64,000 nucleotides of DNA from contig NC_135175.1 in assembly GCF_041146795.1 (NCBI RefSeq), positions 24,157,075 to 24,221,074 of the forward strand, in the 5' to 3' direction. This DNA comes from Maylandia zebra. Taxonomy: Eukaryota; Chordata; Actinopteri; Cichliformes; Cichlidae. Shown piece after piece: positions 31,285 to 44,500 of this stretch. The notes below the pieces were generated by a model, which saw nothing but the letters and a program-made list of their open reading frames with translations, did not search any database and had not been told where the DNA came from. The position numbers and the translations under genes were made by a program. How positions within the stretch are numbered: position 1 is the stretch's first letter; each line of letters begins with the position of its first letter.

Positions 31285-31900
31285 TACCTCCACCAGCGAG
31301 GTTATGGTTTTGGTAGCATTTCCATGTCTTTTGGCCATTCTGTCTGTAAACACGTCAGCTTGAAAAGTTTTGAATGAATTCTGATAAAACTTTGTAGAGG
31401 TGTAGAGTAGGGTCATGTTCACAAGCCATTAAAATTTGGCTTACATCCACCAAGGTCTTCAAGGTCAGCTTCATGATATATCAGTCAAATATTGACAAAA
31501 AGCCTTGGTGCTTGGTGTGTGTGTGTACTGTCAACATATAGAGAGTATGGCTATAAGGATTTAAAATGTCGTGTCACATTTGACCTCTGACCTTTCCTTC
31601 AAGGTCAATATAATGATCTGAAGGTCATAATGATAATAATGTTATATTTTGACAGCATATAGGTATATAGGGAATGATAAGTGGGGATTCTATCATGTTT
31701 TGGACCTTAAAGGTCCAAAAGATAAAGTCAAACTTTTACAAAATGTCTCTTCAGTTCTGCTGTCTTTGGCTGTATTGGCCTCAAGTAGGAAATGATACTG
31801 GTATAAGGGGAATTTAAATGTCACATTATTGTTTGAATTCAAATATCACGTCACATTTTATCTCTGATTTATATTTTGCACCTTGACTTTTATCCCAAAA
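31285..31900. repeat. dispersed teleost repeat, DNA-transposon-like
   Basis: Starts CCTCCACCAGCGAGGTTATG and runs through AAAGTTTTGAATGAATTCTG and ACTTTGTAGAGGTGTAGAGT, a phrase order I recognise from a common fish interspersed repeat. Several TGACCT/AAGGTCA blocks follow. The ends and family are not resolved. Confidence 0.55.
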
Positions 31901-31949
31901 TGTGTTATTTTCACTGCACTACAAACTTTTTAATGTATTTTTAAAAAGA

Positions 31950-33085
31950 GTAAGTAAGTAAGTAAAATGTATTTATATAGCACTTTTTATCGAAAAAAAA
32001 TCACAAAGTGCTTCACAATAAAGCCAGAAATATAAATAAAATAATATTATAAAACAATGAAAAAATTAATTAAAAGCTCTTTTGTATAGAAATGTCTTCA
32101 GCTGCTTTTAAGAATCAATGGAGTCTACACAGCGTAAAGAAAATGGAAGAGAATTCCACAGCCTTGGTGCCTGAAAAGCCAGATCCCCACGTGTTTTGAT
32201 CCTAGTACATGGAACTAACAGTAACTTCTGACCTGAAGACCTAAGTGCTCGGGAAGAAGCGTGAGGTTTCAACAGATCAGAGATATACTGGGGAGTTTCA
32301 CAATGTAGTGTCACGGTTCTGGGTCATGTTGACCCAGCTTTGTTTTTCATGCTTTGGTGTTTTTCTAGATTATGATTTATGATTTGATTAATCAGTGATA
32401 CTGTTGATTATGATTATTATTTAGTAGGCTTTGGTCAGTGTCAAGTCTGTCTCTCTCTGTCTAGTCCGTGTCTTAGTAAAGTGTGTTTTGTTTCCTGTTT
32501 TACTTTGAAGGTTCTTGTTCCTGTCTGATGTCAGTGTTCCGGCTTTGCTCTCCCTGTCTCGTTAGGTCTTATTTCTCCCAGCTGTGTTCCCCTTCTGTCT
32601 CTAATTCCTTGATGACTCCCTCAGTGTATTTAAGCCCAGTGTGTCTTTGTGTCAGTGTTGCGTCGTTAACGTCTGTTCACCCTCACGTCCTCTGTGTGTT
32701 CATTTGCCAGCCTGTCTATAGTTATTCTCTTCACCCAGTTTAGTTAGTGTTTTTCCTGTTCAGTTTCATACCAGCAATAAAGCTGTGTGCTTTGAGTTAC
32801 TTCTGCCTCCGTGAGTCCTGCGTTTTGGGTCCTCTCTTCCTGCCTGCCTACACACAGACATGACATGTAGAGCTCTAAAAGTTAAAACTAAGATTTTAAA
32901 ATGAAACCTAAAATTTACAGGCAACCAATGACGAGAAACCAAAACTGGAGCAATATGTGACATTTTGTTAGTGCCAGTTAAAATTCTTGCCGCAGCATTC
33001 TGTACAGTCTGAAGGCAATCCAAAGCTGATTTGGTGAAACAAGTAAAAAGACCATTACAATAATATAATAAGAGACGAAAACAGG
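31950..33085 (-). mobile_element. L2-like LINE, 3' part, broken by a solo LTR
   Basis: On the - strand, 33010-32866 reads KSALDCLQTVQNAAARILTG and RHWLPVNFRFHFKILVLTFR. After the LTR insertion, 32303-32108 continues CETPQYISDLLKPHASSRAL and GDLAFQAPRLWNSLPFSLR. This is the C-terminal end of an L2-type LINE ORF. The left part is its 3' UTR. It is truncated at about 33085, where a different LINE begins. Confidence 0.8.
32309..32865 (+). mobile_element. solo LTR of an LTR retrotransposon
   Basis: A 557-bp unit beginning TGTCACGG and ending ATGACA (TG...CA termini), flanked by the 5-bp duplication TGTAG at 32304-32308 and 32866-32870. It contains a TATA-like TATTTAAGCCC near 32627 and an AATAAA near 32777, in the order expected for U3-R-U5. 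No internal retroelement genes adjoin it, so it is a recombined solo LTR. The superfamily (probably Ty3/gypsy-like) is a guess. Confidence 0.78.
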
Positions 33086-34595
33086 GTGTTGTTGGAATGC
33101 TACTACGCAAGTAACCCTGGCGGAAGGGGCTACATGAATAGGATGAGGGACCTATGGATTCTTCGATACCCAACATCCACAATGACGGCGAAACAACTAG
33201 TATCTCAGTGTTCCAACATTCGAAAGAAGGGACTGCTCTCACAGCTAGAGATTGACGAGGTACAACATAAATGCTACGGCAAGGGGGAGCCAGGACGCCA
33301 GGTCAGGGGGGAGATATCATCACCCCCACCCGAGATTGGGTACCAAGCCCCAAGTGCGATAGGAGAAGGATCGTTGAGTGCGAGAGGAACTGACCTGAAA
33401 GATAGGATCATGGCCAAGTTTGAAACCTGGACCCCCCCGTAGCCGGTTACCAAGATTACGTGAAGTACCCTCAGAAGGTCTGCTAGATGACGTTAATGCA
33501 GCACTACGGACGATACCTACAGCCATGATTACCGACACTAACAAGCTGATCTACAATACGGCAGCAGTGATCAGTGAGATGCTTGGAGATGCTACAAGTT
33601 GAACAGCCACAAGGAGGCTAGAGGCTAAGATCAAGGTAGCACGGAGGGAGGTTAGCCAACTATCGGAGTTGCAGAAAGGCGCGATGAGGAAGGTGCCTAA
33701 GAAGTACAGGAAGCTGTCCATACCTGAGGCCATCACAGTGGCAGATATTCAAGAAAGGGTCTCCAGTATGAAGAGTTGGACTACTGGTTGAAGAAGCTGA
33801 CTTCACTCCACGAGCACCTGGCAGCACAAATGAACCAGCTGCTAGTTGACGAGAGACACCTGGAATGGCTGTCTCTGACTGACCAACCTGTGCACTGCCT
33901 GGATTGATTACAAGAAGGCCTATGACTCAATGCCCCACACCTGGATCCTGGGATGCCTAGAACTATAAGATCAACAGGACCCTGAGAGCCTTCATCAGGA
34001 ACTCAATGGGGATGTGGCGGACAACACTGGACATGACATCGGAATGTCGTTCGGGAAAGTGGAGGAAGGCGAGGAACCATCATGGAAGGACAGGCCCCTG
34101 CACAGTATGTACCACCGGCAGATAGAGGAGGTGGCTGATATCCAGAAATCCTAACAGTGGCTGGACAAAGCTGGACTGAAAGACAGCACGGAAGCACTAA
34201 TCATGGCAGCACAGGAACAAGCACTAAGCACAAGATCCATTGAGGCTGGGGTCTATCACACCAGGCAAGACCCCAGGTGCAGGCTGTGTAAAGATGCTCC
34301 AGAGACAATCCAGCACATAACAGCAGGGTGCAAGATGCTAGCAGGCAAGGCATACATGGAACACCATAACCAAGTATAACCTGGAAGTCCCGGGGTCAAA
34401 ATGGGAGATGCCCCCAAGGGTGATGGAGAATGACCGAGCTAAGATCCTGTGGGACTTCGAGATACAGATGGACAAAATGGTGGTGGCTAACCAACCGGAC
34501 ATAGTGGTGGTAGACAAACGGAAGAAGACGGCCGTAGTCATCGATGTAGCGGTTCCGAATGACAGCAACATCAGGAAGAAGGAACATATATAACA
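33086..34595 (+). mobile_element. broken second copy of the restriction-like-endonuclease LINE
   Basis: Same family as 14687-16917, on the + strand. 33090-33440 preserves an N-terminal part absent from the other copy (GYMNRMRDLWILRYPTSTM, CSNIRKKGLLSQLEIDEVQ). 33750-34060 has only scraps of the RT domain, joined by deletions that remove the YMDD region. 34060-34595 keeps the zinc-knuckle (CRLCKDAPETIQHITAGCK) and the endonuclease PDIVVVDKRKKTAVVIDVAV. Stops and deletions make it a pseudogene. Like the other copy it ends in an ATATATA-type sequence. Confidence 0.88.
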
Positions 34596-34599
34596 CATA

Positions 34600-37140
34600 C
34601 ATAGACAGAAAAAACATCAAGCATGCCTTTTTCTTTTCCTGCCCACTTGCACAACAATCAGCTGATTTAAACTTGTGTGTAGGGAGGAGGAAAATGATAG
34701 AAAGGTCTACAGCTTTTTAGCAGTGGAAATGTGGACATTACTTTTATTTTTATTGCATAAAATGGCATTAGTATGATTGAAAAGGGCAGACTGCATCCAG
34801 GATTGAAACAACTGCATCTTTGCAAACATATGCACAGACAGCATGCTAACAGAAAGGTAGCAAAGAACCCATTGTGACATCAACACTGAGTGTATTCTTT
34901 AAATATATGGTAACATTAATTGCAATGCTTTAAGAAATCCTCTCTTGGATGTAAGCTCCTACATTTCATGACTGTGTGCAATAATACACTGTGAATATAG
35001 ACCCTAAAGCTAAATGCAATTATTTTTAAAAGTATTATGTATTCTGCAAATGCAGCGCAAAGCATACCACACCGTATGTGAGCAACTGCAGACCAAGGAC
35101 AAGTCTTACATGTTGAATAGACTCTTGGTACAGAGAGAGTTGGGGGGTATGCTCACTTTTGCTATTCAAACCTTTGATAAACGAGTCGGAGCAAAAAGAA
35201 ATATTCATTCTTGAATCTTAAATCCTCACTTTAATTCAGTCCTCATCACCCATCATGCACTATTTCATCTGAGTTTGCCTTATTTCGTCACAGTGATTGT
35301 CAATAAATTCGTTAGGGCTGTTTCTCTCATAAAATCTCTTTTGGATCGTTTCATCATTTACTCCAGGGCTCATCAAATATTGAAACACTAACAGACAGGC
35401 TTGCTAGTTTAGACTGAAGTCAAAATCATCGAGATGACAAGCTGGACACCCCGAAGTATTTTCATGCTGCATTTTGTTTCATTTTTTTTTTCCACCCCAA
35501 CTATTTTTCTTTTTTCTCCTCATAAAAATCCACTGATCTCTAAGATTTATAGACCATCGTGACGCTTTGCTCATACCAAAATATTTATTGCATGATACTC
35601 ACATACATATGTTGATAAAACACCGATAGTTTTATCTAAAACCAAATAAAACTATCTCATAACAGCGATTTAAAAAGGCTGTAGCAGAATATACATCATG
35701 CCTCATTATGGGTGAAGAGGAATAGATGAGCTAAGCTGGATGTCAGCCTGTCCTTTCTAAAGTTCAAATACCAACATCTTTAATTAAAGGATCAAGTTAT
35801 TCGGATGGTGGCACTAAGACCTGGAGATTAATGCACATCACAACACCATGAAACCTGTTGAATAACTTAATACGGGCAAACTATAAGGCATTCTGAGTCA
35901 TATAAACAATTAATACCTGCAGTATTAAAGGGCATTTCTCAAATTAAAGTTCGCAAAGTGCTGCAAGCATTGTTAGTAATTATATATATATGTTTCCTTT
36001 CAATAATATACATTATTTTTTAATATGAGTTAGATTTAGAAACTAAAACTGCGCCGTTCTAATCATCAGTTATTAAATTCAAGAAGGTATCCAGAACAAT
36101 CTTCAGTGCTTTCCTCGTATTTTGTCTTATTAATCTGTTATTAATAATTTTGTCTTATTAATCTGTGTCCACCGGCTACATTTTCTGGCTCATTAGCAGC
36201 TTGTTATTTCGACTTGCTACTTAGCTTGCAATAAGCATAGCACTGTGGCCTCATGGGAGAACGTGTGACCAGTTGGCCCCTGCAAAGTAGACATTGTTGC
36301 TTATGGATGAATACAAAATAGCACATATGCAGGAGCATCTTAATGGACCACAATAGAGCTATTCAAAATCTCAAGTATCTGTAAAAAAGAAATACAAATT
36401 AATGCGTCAAAGTACTCAAGTTCATGAGTAAGCCCTACTTGCATACATATTTAATACCTATCATTGCTATTCCTATCTTTTTCCAGGCTGGCTAACCTCT
36501 TAGTCAGTGTCAGGCTCAGTCTTGAGTTTCAACAACCTCTCAAGGAAGACATTAGAAACAACCAATTAGGAAAGAAGTAGATGGCAGCAATTTTCATCAA
36601 CCCTGAGAAGAAAAGAAGATGCAGCACAGTCAATTAACATGCATTCTGTAATGACAGCATCATCCCACTGAACCCACACACACTCATCCATTCAACCGAG
36701 ACGTACCGCTCTCTATTGATCAGACCGGTAAAGAATGTTGTGCATTATACGGCTTTGAGCTCACTATTATTCATCGTCACTGAAAAAAAAAAAAAAACTA
36801 AAACGCTGTGGGAGAAATAACGTAAATAGGTGCTCGTAGGAGGTGATGCTCGGGTATAGCTGTCTCTATGCAGGTGTATCGCTTTGGGGTGGTGGCTATT
36901 ACAAGAAGGAGCAATGGTGCACACCCCAAAATGTCCAAACAAACTCTGTACTCTGTACTTCTTAGTGTGGTGTATAAAATTGCCTCAGTTTGGTATATAG
37001 AGATAACGCTAAATGAGGACGTAACTGAGCTAGCCACCTGATATGATCTTAACATTCTAGTAACATCATATTGTTGCTTCAAGGTTAACATCGCAACTGA
37101 CCAATCATTCTAGCCACCTTTGTAAGGTGGCTATAGTTAT
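34600..37140. other. intergenic, no gene seen
   Basis: AT-rich, no supported coding sequence. Short ATATATATA at about 35981 and an A13-14 run at 36783. Confidence 0.5.
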
Positions 37141-37740
37141 CATTGTTCTTTCAGGCGCTCCTTTTAGGGGTCGCCACAACGGATCATCTGCCTCTATCTT
37201 ACTCTCCCTGTTATTCTCTTGTGGGAACTCCAGGCCTCCTGCAGATTTTAGATCTCACCCTTGGTCAACACACCTGAATTAAATGATTAGTTCATTACCA
37301 GGCCTCTGGAGACTTCAAGACATGTTGAGGAGATCATTAGCAATTTGAATCAGCTGTAGTGGATCAAGGATACATCTAAAACCTGCAGGACACCGACACT
37401 CGAGGGCTGGAGTTGCCTACCTCTGCTCTAGTGTCACGCCAACCCTCTGCAAGTCCTCTTTCACTGCATCTATAAACCTTTTCTGTGGTCATCTTTTTCC
37501 TCCTGCCTAGTAGTTCCAACTTCAACATCTATTGTCCAGTATATACAGTGTGCATCCTCTGCACATGTCCAGACCATAATCACTCCCAATGAAAATCTTC
37601 CACCCTGCAAACTCAGGCTTGGCCTCCTATACATTTGCTAGTACCAAACTAAACATCGCAGCAGGTCTCACTACCATCGTGCAAACCTTGCTGCTATCCT
37701 TCTTCATGGTTCAAATCAGGTATTTAAACTCATCTACTCC
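37141..37740 (-). mobile_element. RTE-like LINE coding end, interrupted by a MITE
   Basis: The + strand starts with GGGGTCGCCACAACGGATCA and TCTGCCTCTATCTTACTCTC. The - strand gives RRKR-rich, GVTRMDR- and VVRPAAMF-like phrases of an RTE-type LINE C-terminus, with stops and frame changes. It is the same family as the LINE split by the 22916-27000 transposon. The ORF is interrupted at 37221-37425. Confidence 0.65.
37221..37425. mobile_element. small MITE inside the LINE
   Basis: GGGAACTCCAGGCCTCCTGC at one end and the complement of CAGAGGTAGGCAACTCCAG at the other form imperfect inverted ends. The intervening sequence is a common fish hAT-like MITE type. A clear target duplication was not found. 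Confidence 0.55.
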
Positions 37741-37744
37741 TTGC

Positions 37745-37960
37745 ATCTATCCATTTTCTTAAGAACTTATCAAATTCAGGGTCATGGGAGAGATGAAGAC
37801 CCATATGACCTGTCAAAGGGCAAAAGTTGGGATACACCCTGGACAAGTCTAGTTCCACTTCACTCCTACAGCCAATTTAGAATCACCAGTTAACCTGATA
37901 TTTGTCTTTGGACCACAAGAGCCAGAGAGCATGGCACCACAGTTCCACCCAAGCTGGCCA
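37745..37960. repeat. tRNA-SINE-related fragment
   Basis: Contains TACACCCTGGACAAGTC, CACTTCACTCCTACAGCCAA and TTTAGAATCACCAGTTAACC, the phrases of the widespread fish repeat also seen at 52400-52690, 47690-47850 and 54310-54595. Confidence 0.65.
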
Positions 37961-38124
37961 ACTGTATAACAGTATTGACCATGTTAACATGTTTGCTAGT
38001 TAAGGGGCACAGATTAGTTGGAATGGCTGTATGTGAGTATGATACTGTATCACCATGTTAGTTTTGTTTCTACATCATAATACTGCCTCGTAAATTAACA
38101 GAACAAATTGGAACAAGCTCAATA

Positions 38125-38126
<2 letters not shown>

Positions 38127-38203
<77 letters not shown>
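38127..38203. repeat. (GT)n microsatellite
   Basis: About 77 bases of pure GT. Confidence 0.98.
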
Positions 38204-38204
<1 letters not shown>

Positions 38205-41200
38205 TGCAGTAAGAGGTGGGTGGAGCTGTGTTTAATACTCCCTTCATCTTCAGTTGATTATACACTTGCAGAACCACGCAAAACATTCAGTCTGAGAAAA
38301 TATTGTGGAGGCACATGAAGATTTAATTAATCTGAGCAGAAGGGACATAATTAAAAACAAACTGGTCGCATTTAGAGTCTTTAAATTACGTTGGGTGATC
38401 ACTGAGATGGAGCTCAGGTGTGCTCAGTGATTATTAACAAGCAACAGCTGAGCTCCCTGATCGAGGCCAGAGCGGCAATGAATTCCCATGCTTCCCTGTT
38501 CTTTTAAGTTGAAGGCAAGTGGAATCTAATCAGCAGAGAATGGATCTGCCTACCAAATGGGAACATCCAAGGGAGGGTTTTTAATGATTAAATGGGGGGA
38601 AAGAAACACACGCATGTAAAAATCACACAGGGCTGTCAATAGGACATACAAGGCTTATTTATAAAGGTCTCAACTTCAGGTTTTTGTGGCCAGAAATATT
38701 CATCTGCCTGATAATAAAACATTGATTGTGAAACGGTGGGTTTAAATACCAGCAGTCAACATTGAAAGAAAGCACCAAACAAAGCTGAATAGAAATTATA
38801 TAAAACTGGCTGAATATGATTCAGCTGAAATCAATAGAAGCTCAGGGTCAGCCCTTTGTTGGTGTCATTCTGAATGAAAAATAACTGTGTGCATATGCCA
38901 TGGTATTCAGAAATCAAGCTCCCAACAGACTTGACTGGAGGACAGAATTATATCACCAGGTCCAAACTAAGCAGGTGTTCCAGCTCTACGTGGACAGGAC
39001 GTTAAACTTGCTAAACTACTGCTGCATCGAGGGTCTTTTGATGGGTCCTGTAACACGACTGGCTTCAGTTACAAAAATGTGCGTGAGAACAAAGGCTGTG
39101 CTGTGAATACGATGTGGTTTGTGAGTATCACCGACACTTTAGCATTTTATGATGGAAAACTACATGTATGAATTGAGCACTTGTGGGAGAAGATGAGCCT
39201 AAATAATAAATAAGACTAAGCAGTCTGAGACATTTTAATTGCATGCCGTGGAACTGAAAGCTTTTAGCTTTCAGTGGCAGTTTCACTGGGTTTTGTGGTT
39301 AGTCTGTTTGTCAACTAAGGACTAAACTTTTAACCCTTCAAATTTTAAAAAAGGAGGAAATCAGAACACCCATTAAGCGTTGGACTACCTTTAGAGCAAG
39401 TTGCTCCTGACAATGAGTATGTACATTCAATGAGCTCCTCTATCATGCATGTAATTGTGAAACTGTGCCTGTATAAAACAATATTACAGTGGGTTTTTGT
39501 GCATGTGTGTGTTTTCTTAGTATATTATCTGTGGTGCTTCACCAAAGTAATATAACTCCAGTGTTGAGAAATATTGTAAGATTCGCCCGCTTCAGGAAAA
39601 AGCTGTTCTTGTGTAAAGGCCTTAAAACGTCTGTAGAGCTAAAGGTAGCGAGTCAGTGCTTTCCCACTTTTTAATTCATAAATTGTGGTAACTTAGCACT
39701 TGCTATCATTGCCACATACCTACAACTAAAGTTTCCCACTTCAGAGACTTCTGAATTTGAAACCAATTGCAAGAAGCTATTATTACTTAATAGACCTCAA
39801 GCGGCTTGAAGCTTGAAAACCAAAGTAGGCTAATGGTTAGCTTTATCCAGGAAAAAAAACAAACCCAAAACACATCAGTTAAAAAAAGAGAAAGACATGT
39901 AGCCTCATTAAATGCACTTTGCTCAGCTGAATCAATACAATTAATGCCAGATTTACTTTGGAAAAACCAAAGATTTCTGGATTCTGAAAAAGAAACAGTG
40001 ATGTGTTTTATTTTATACGTACTCAGGAACTCTGGCATCATAAATATTCGTCCTCTTATTAAATAGGAGGCATTTGCATTTGGTATCAGAGCTCTTAAAC
40101 TGGAATTAGGTGTTAATGAACAGGCTGCTTGTTAGTGGTTTTCACAATGACATAGTGAACCTGTTGTTATGTGCTGAGAGGGATGTCTCCAAGACACAGA
40201 CAACCTCCCTCAGCTTCCATTGGAAGTATTTACACGTTACCATAGAAACTAGTTTCAGCTAAGTTAAAAACATTTCTGAGGAAAAACACATAACATTAAT
40301 AAATCCTTAAGGATGTTGTACAGGGTTCAAGTTTAGGGACTCTTTTTCTTCTCTCATTAAATTCTTTGGATACTTGTGTTTTAACTGAAGCTGTTTAAGG
40401 TTAACACATTATCACATGATGTTAGTCTACTGACAGAATTAGACAAAATCTATTAAGCTGAACTTGGTGAAGCCAATGGATAAAAGAAAAGAATAATGGG
40501 GTGCACGCTGGATTTTCTTTTTAAAGATCAGTCCCATCAGTACTGTAGCTTTTGAACAGTCATGCCAGAAAACTGCTAGCAACCTCTCACCATGAAAACG
40601 GCCACCCAGAGGTGACAGGCTCCACCCGCTCTAGTAAAACGTAAAACAGTAAATCAGTCGTTGATTGGAGTGTTATCACAGGAGAAAAAAATCTACTCAA
40701 AAGGTGAGTGTGGAAAAATTGAATGACAGTTTGCAGTGTTGGTCAGTTGCTCAGAAGACTGCATTGATTAACAATTTTTAAATTAATTACTATATTAGAA
40801 TATTGGCCTCCTCATTTTAACCTTTGACTTTTATTCTGTCTAGGTGCTTTTAAGAAGAATGATACCACTAGTCATTTCAGGTGGTGCCACAAGGAGAAAT
40901 TATAACTGCAGCTGTAGCAGTATATTGTAACATAAACCACAATTTTCTTTAACTTTTAGGTTTGGGTGTCCAAACTTAACGTGAAAGCAAATGTTAAAAC
41001 ACACACACAAAAAATAATAATCTGAATAATAATAATAATAAAATAATAAAAATAATGATTCTGAGCCACAGACTTTTGCCATATTGCACTGGCAGCAGAT
41101 CATCACGCTTTAAAAATGTAGAATGGTGATTGCTTTTGCAGACCTAAGAGATAAGGAGTCAAATACAAAGTAAACATTTAATGTTTAATTGTCCAGAGAG

Positions 41201-41330
41201 TTACAAAAAATCCAAATCCAAGTCTTTATGAAAAAGCAAAGTCACCGAATCCAACTCTCTAGAGGCAATCAAGAAGATTGGAAACATAAGGTTAACCAGA
41301 CACGGCTGAAACTAATCAAGCATAAAAGTG
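38204..41330. other. intergenic, no gene seen
   Basis: No recognisable coding region. 38400-38560 is balanced in composition and repeat-free; the rest is AT-rich, with AATAAT repeats near 41015-41055. Confidence 0.45.
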
Positions 41331-41525
41331 GTAAATGGACTGGTTCTTCTATAGAGCTGTTCTGCACTGCCTGAGAACTCAAAACACTTTATATAACATA
41401 CCTTATTCACCCATTCACACCTATTCATACAAACATTTGTTGTGTGCATCATATCTTACATTCACACTGCAACAGATGCATTGGAGAGCAACTTGTTATC
41501 AATATTTTGTCCAAGGATGTTTGGA
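41331..41525 (-). mobile_element. SINE tail (same type as 27569-28014), - strand
   Basis: GGTAAATGGACTGGTTCTTC, TTATATAACATACCTTATTC and ACCCATTCACACCTATTCAT are the reverse complement of the tail of the common fish tRNA-SINE. Only the 3' part is present. Confidence 0.65.
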
Positions 41526-44500
41526 TATGAACTTAGATGATAAGATGATAACACTGTTAGACAAAAACTGAAATAAAACAGGAAGTAACATAACAGAGAC
41601 ATAAAGACTAAAACAGACAGAGACTTAAATACAAGACGCAGAAAAACACATGGAAGTCAGGATAAACTGAAAATCAAAAAATTAAATATAAACTACAACT
41701 GTAACCACAAACGGGAACTAGACTGTGAAAGGTAGCAAAAACAAAAACTATGAAACCTAAAGCCTAAACTGAGTCTCTAATCATAAACAAAGAAGCCATC
41801 CAGAAAATATCTGCTACATATAAAGCAAAACAATTAAACTTGTCCCAAACCCAAAAATTAATACAAAAAACTCAAAGCCACAAGCCTAGGGTCAGTTACC
41901 TCTCTGTTCCCCGCATTGCCATGACCAATGTGGCGAGGCACAAGGCAGGTCTGGGCTCAGCCCAAAAAACCCTTGCCCCAGAGGCAACAGCAGATCCCAT
42001 ATTTTTTTACATTTGTTTCTTTGTTCTGGGGGACTCTGCTTAAAGCATATTGTAGGCAGCCTAACTCATACATCAGACAGTGACAATTACATTTACTGAC
42101 TTTTTTTTAAAGGTGAAAAATGTCCAAAAATCTGTCCTCATTCAACCAGAAAAAATACTATCCATGACATATGTTATGGATTGCCTGTTCAGTCACAATT
42201 TACCATTCACAACTTACCGTGGTCCCGTTATAGTTTGAATAACTTATCAAAGTTAATTTTTATCAAATATTTGTTGCATGTTTTGTGGTTTAAATGAAAA
42301 TAAACTACATGGGAGAATCTTGTTTTTGCTGACCTTGACTGGTTTGCCTTCTCACATTCCTGATGTGATGTATTTCATAAACTTCAGTCTGTATTGGTAC
42401 AATGCGATTATAATGGATAATTGTGGAATTGTGGGCAGGGATGAAAACTTTTTGCAGAGACCGCACTGTGGATAGATAATTGATTATTAGACCTGTAGTG
42501 CCATAAATCCGTCATGAAAACTGCCTCTGTTTGAACAAAAGTTTTCTTTGTCACTTTTGAGGTTTTTCCTTTTGTTTCTTTTATTTAACCATCACCTTGA
42601 AAGGTCCACAGACGCTGAATTCAGTTTAGATATTACAAGTGTAGAAAATGAGAGTTTTGAAATGTTGTCTTCAATAGAGAAAAGTGAAGTAAATGATCTA
42701 TTTCAACTTTTATAATCCATACCCATGTCACGCTGATCGCAAGTTTGCAACTCTTTGTGTCCTTGCATCAATCCCTCATCTATTTCACTCTTTATGCTCG
42801 TGTCCAAAGGCCAACAAGCTGACCTCCAGCTGAATATACCTTGTTTGTGCTTCCTCTTTCAGGGCTTTGAAGAGAGTTGTCGGGAACACGCCCCTCATGC
42901 AATATTCATAAGGCAAACTCCCCATTGATTCAGCTGCTGTTTAATCTCAGCAGTGGCACGATATTTTCCCACGTCAAAGTCACCGTCACCAATCCCTCGG
43001 CTTCAGCTGTCACCTGCTCCACCCTGCACCAACTGAGGTGACTTCAGGGATACGGTGGGAAGATTAGACACTTTTCTTAACAATAGCAAGTGCGACTTTC
43101 ACAGCCAGAAGAACTTGAGCAAAGTATATTACAGGATTAGTCTGTGAAGGGCATCTAAAAAAATGTTTTTTAATGTATTACTTCTATTTCAGTTTATGAA
43201 GTAATAAGCACCAACTGTTTTGGGAGGGGAGAGAAAAGTTTGACATAGTGTAATGTAGAATAAAGCATGCAAAAGCATTAAATTTCTAGGAAAACATGCG
43301 AAACTGTGCACTTGTATAACTGGTGTTAGAAGCCACTTACACTGATCCCACTAACCTTTCATATATCTATGTCGTTATAACGTTATCGTACAAATACTAT
43401 AATTCTAAACTGTTCATTTAACGAAAAGCTATAAATCATGTTTTAAACCATTTGGTTTTACAGCTCCTTTTGACTTTATGGTATTTTTAAGAGTTTTTAG
43501 GTAACTGCAAATCTGTGAGGGTTTTAGGTGCACCAGGCACTGTTGAAGATGTACATTTTAATGCATGATCTGTGAAGCAGCAGCCAAACACTTCTGGTAA
43601 CTACTGAAAACTTCTACTGAGAAAAAATTGTATTCCCCAACCAGTTGATGCAGATTTTTCTAAATGTTGTTGTGTTGTTAAACACTGGCTAACTACTCCC
43701 CAAGCAGTAGCGAAAGTCAATAAAGCGCATTGCATATTGGGACTGAAGAACATCTGCCTTTAAAGTAAAAGTTCCCTTACTGCTGCAGCCAATATGTTTT
43801 CAACACAGCACCTTTTACCTTAAAGGAAAACAGTCAGTTTATGGTTACAGTTTTACTGCCGCTTGGAAGTAGTTGGCCAGTGTTTTCATGGGAGTCAGTG
43901 TCTTCCACACAAACTATAGGTGACGATGGCAATCTGCTAGCAACCAAAGCAATTGCAAGGAGGTTTTGGGCAACCAGTGGTTGCCAGTGAGTTACTGAGC
44001 CTGTGTGACTGGGGCATAAAAAAAAGATTCCAAATGGATGATCACTAAAGCCATTTTCAGACACAAACTCCAGAAAATGTTGGGAGGACATTGTTAAAAG
44101 TTTTCCAGCAGAGCAGTTGAGTTCTCACTACTGGGAATAAGCCACTTGTTATAGATGAGGAACTCCCTGAAAACCCAGGACAAGCACTCATTAGCAGTGC
44201 AACTACCCAACAATTAACCTTTCCTGTGTTCACAGTGACACATCAACTGGACTTTGTACTAGAGACCTGGGAAGTTAAAGACTGAATATCAAATCCAACT
44301 ACATGAGACATTTGACTCAACACTTTAGTCAGGTAATCGCTACAGTTCAGGAATGTTTTTCAGCTGCTATTTTATTTGTTTAGTTTTTTTTTTTTTTAGC
44401 AATGTGTCACTTTGAAATGAAAATTCAAAACTATTAAATATGTTCATATGTGACTCTAAAAACCTTAAATTGCACAGAATGAAATGGTACTTTTGCATCA

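Noticed and set aside
38127-38318. 63-codon ORF with a long Cys-Val run
   Set aside because: Translation of the GT microsatellite.
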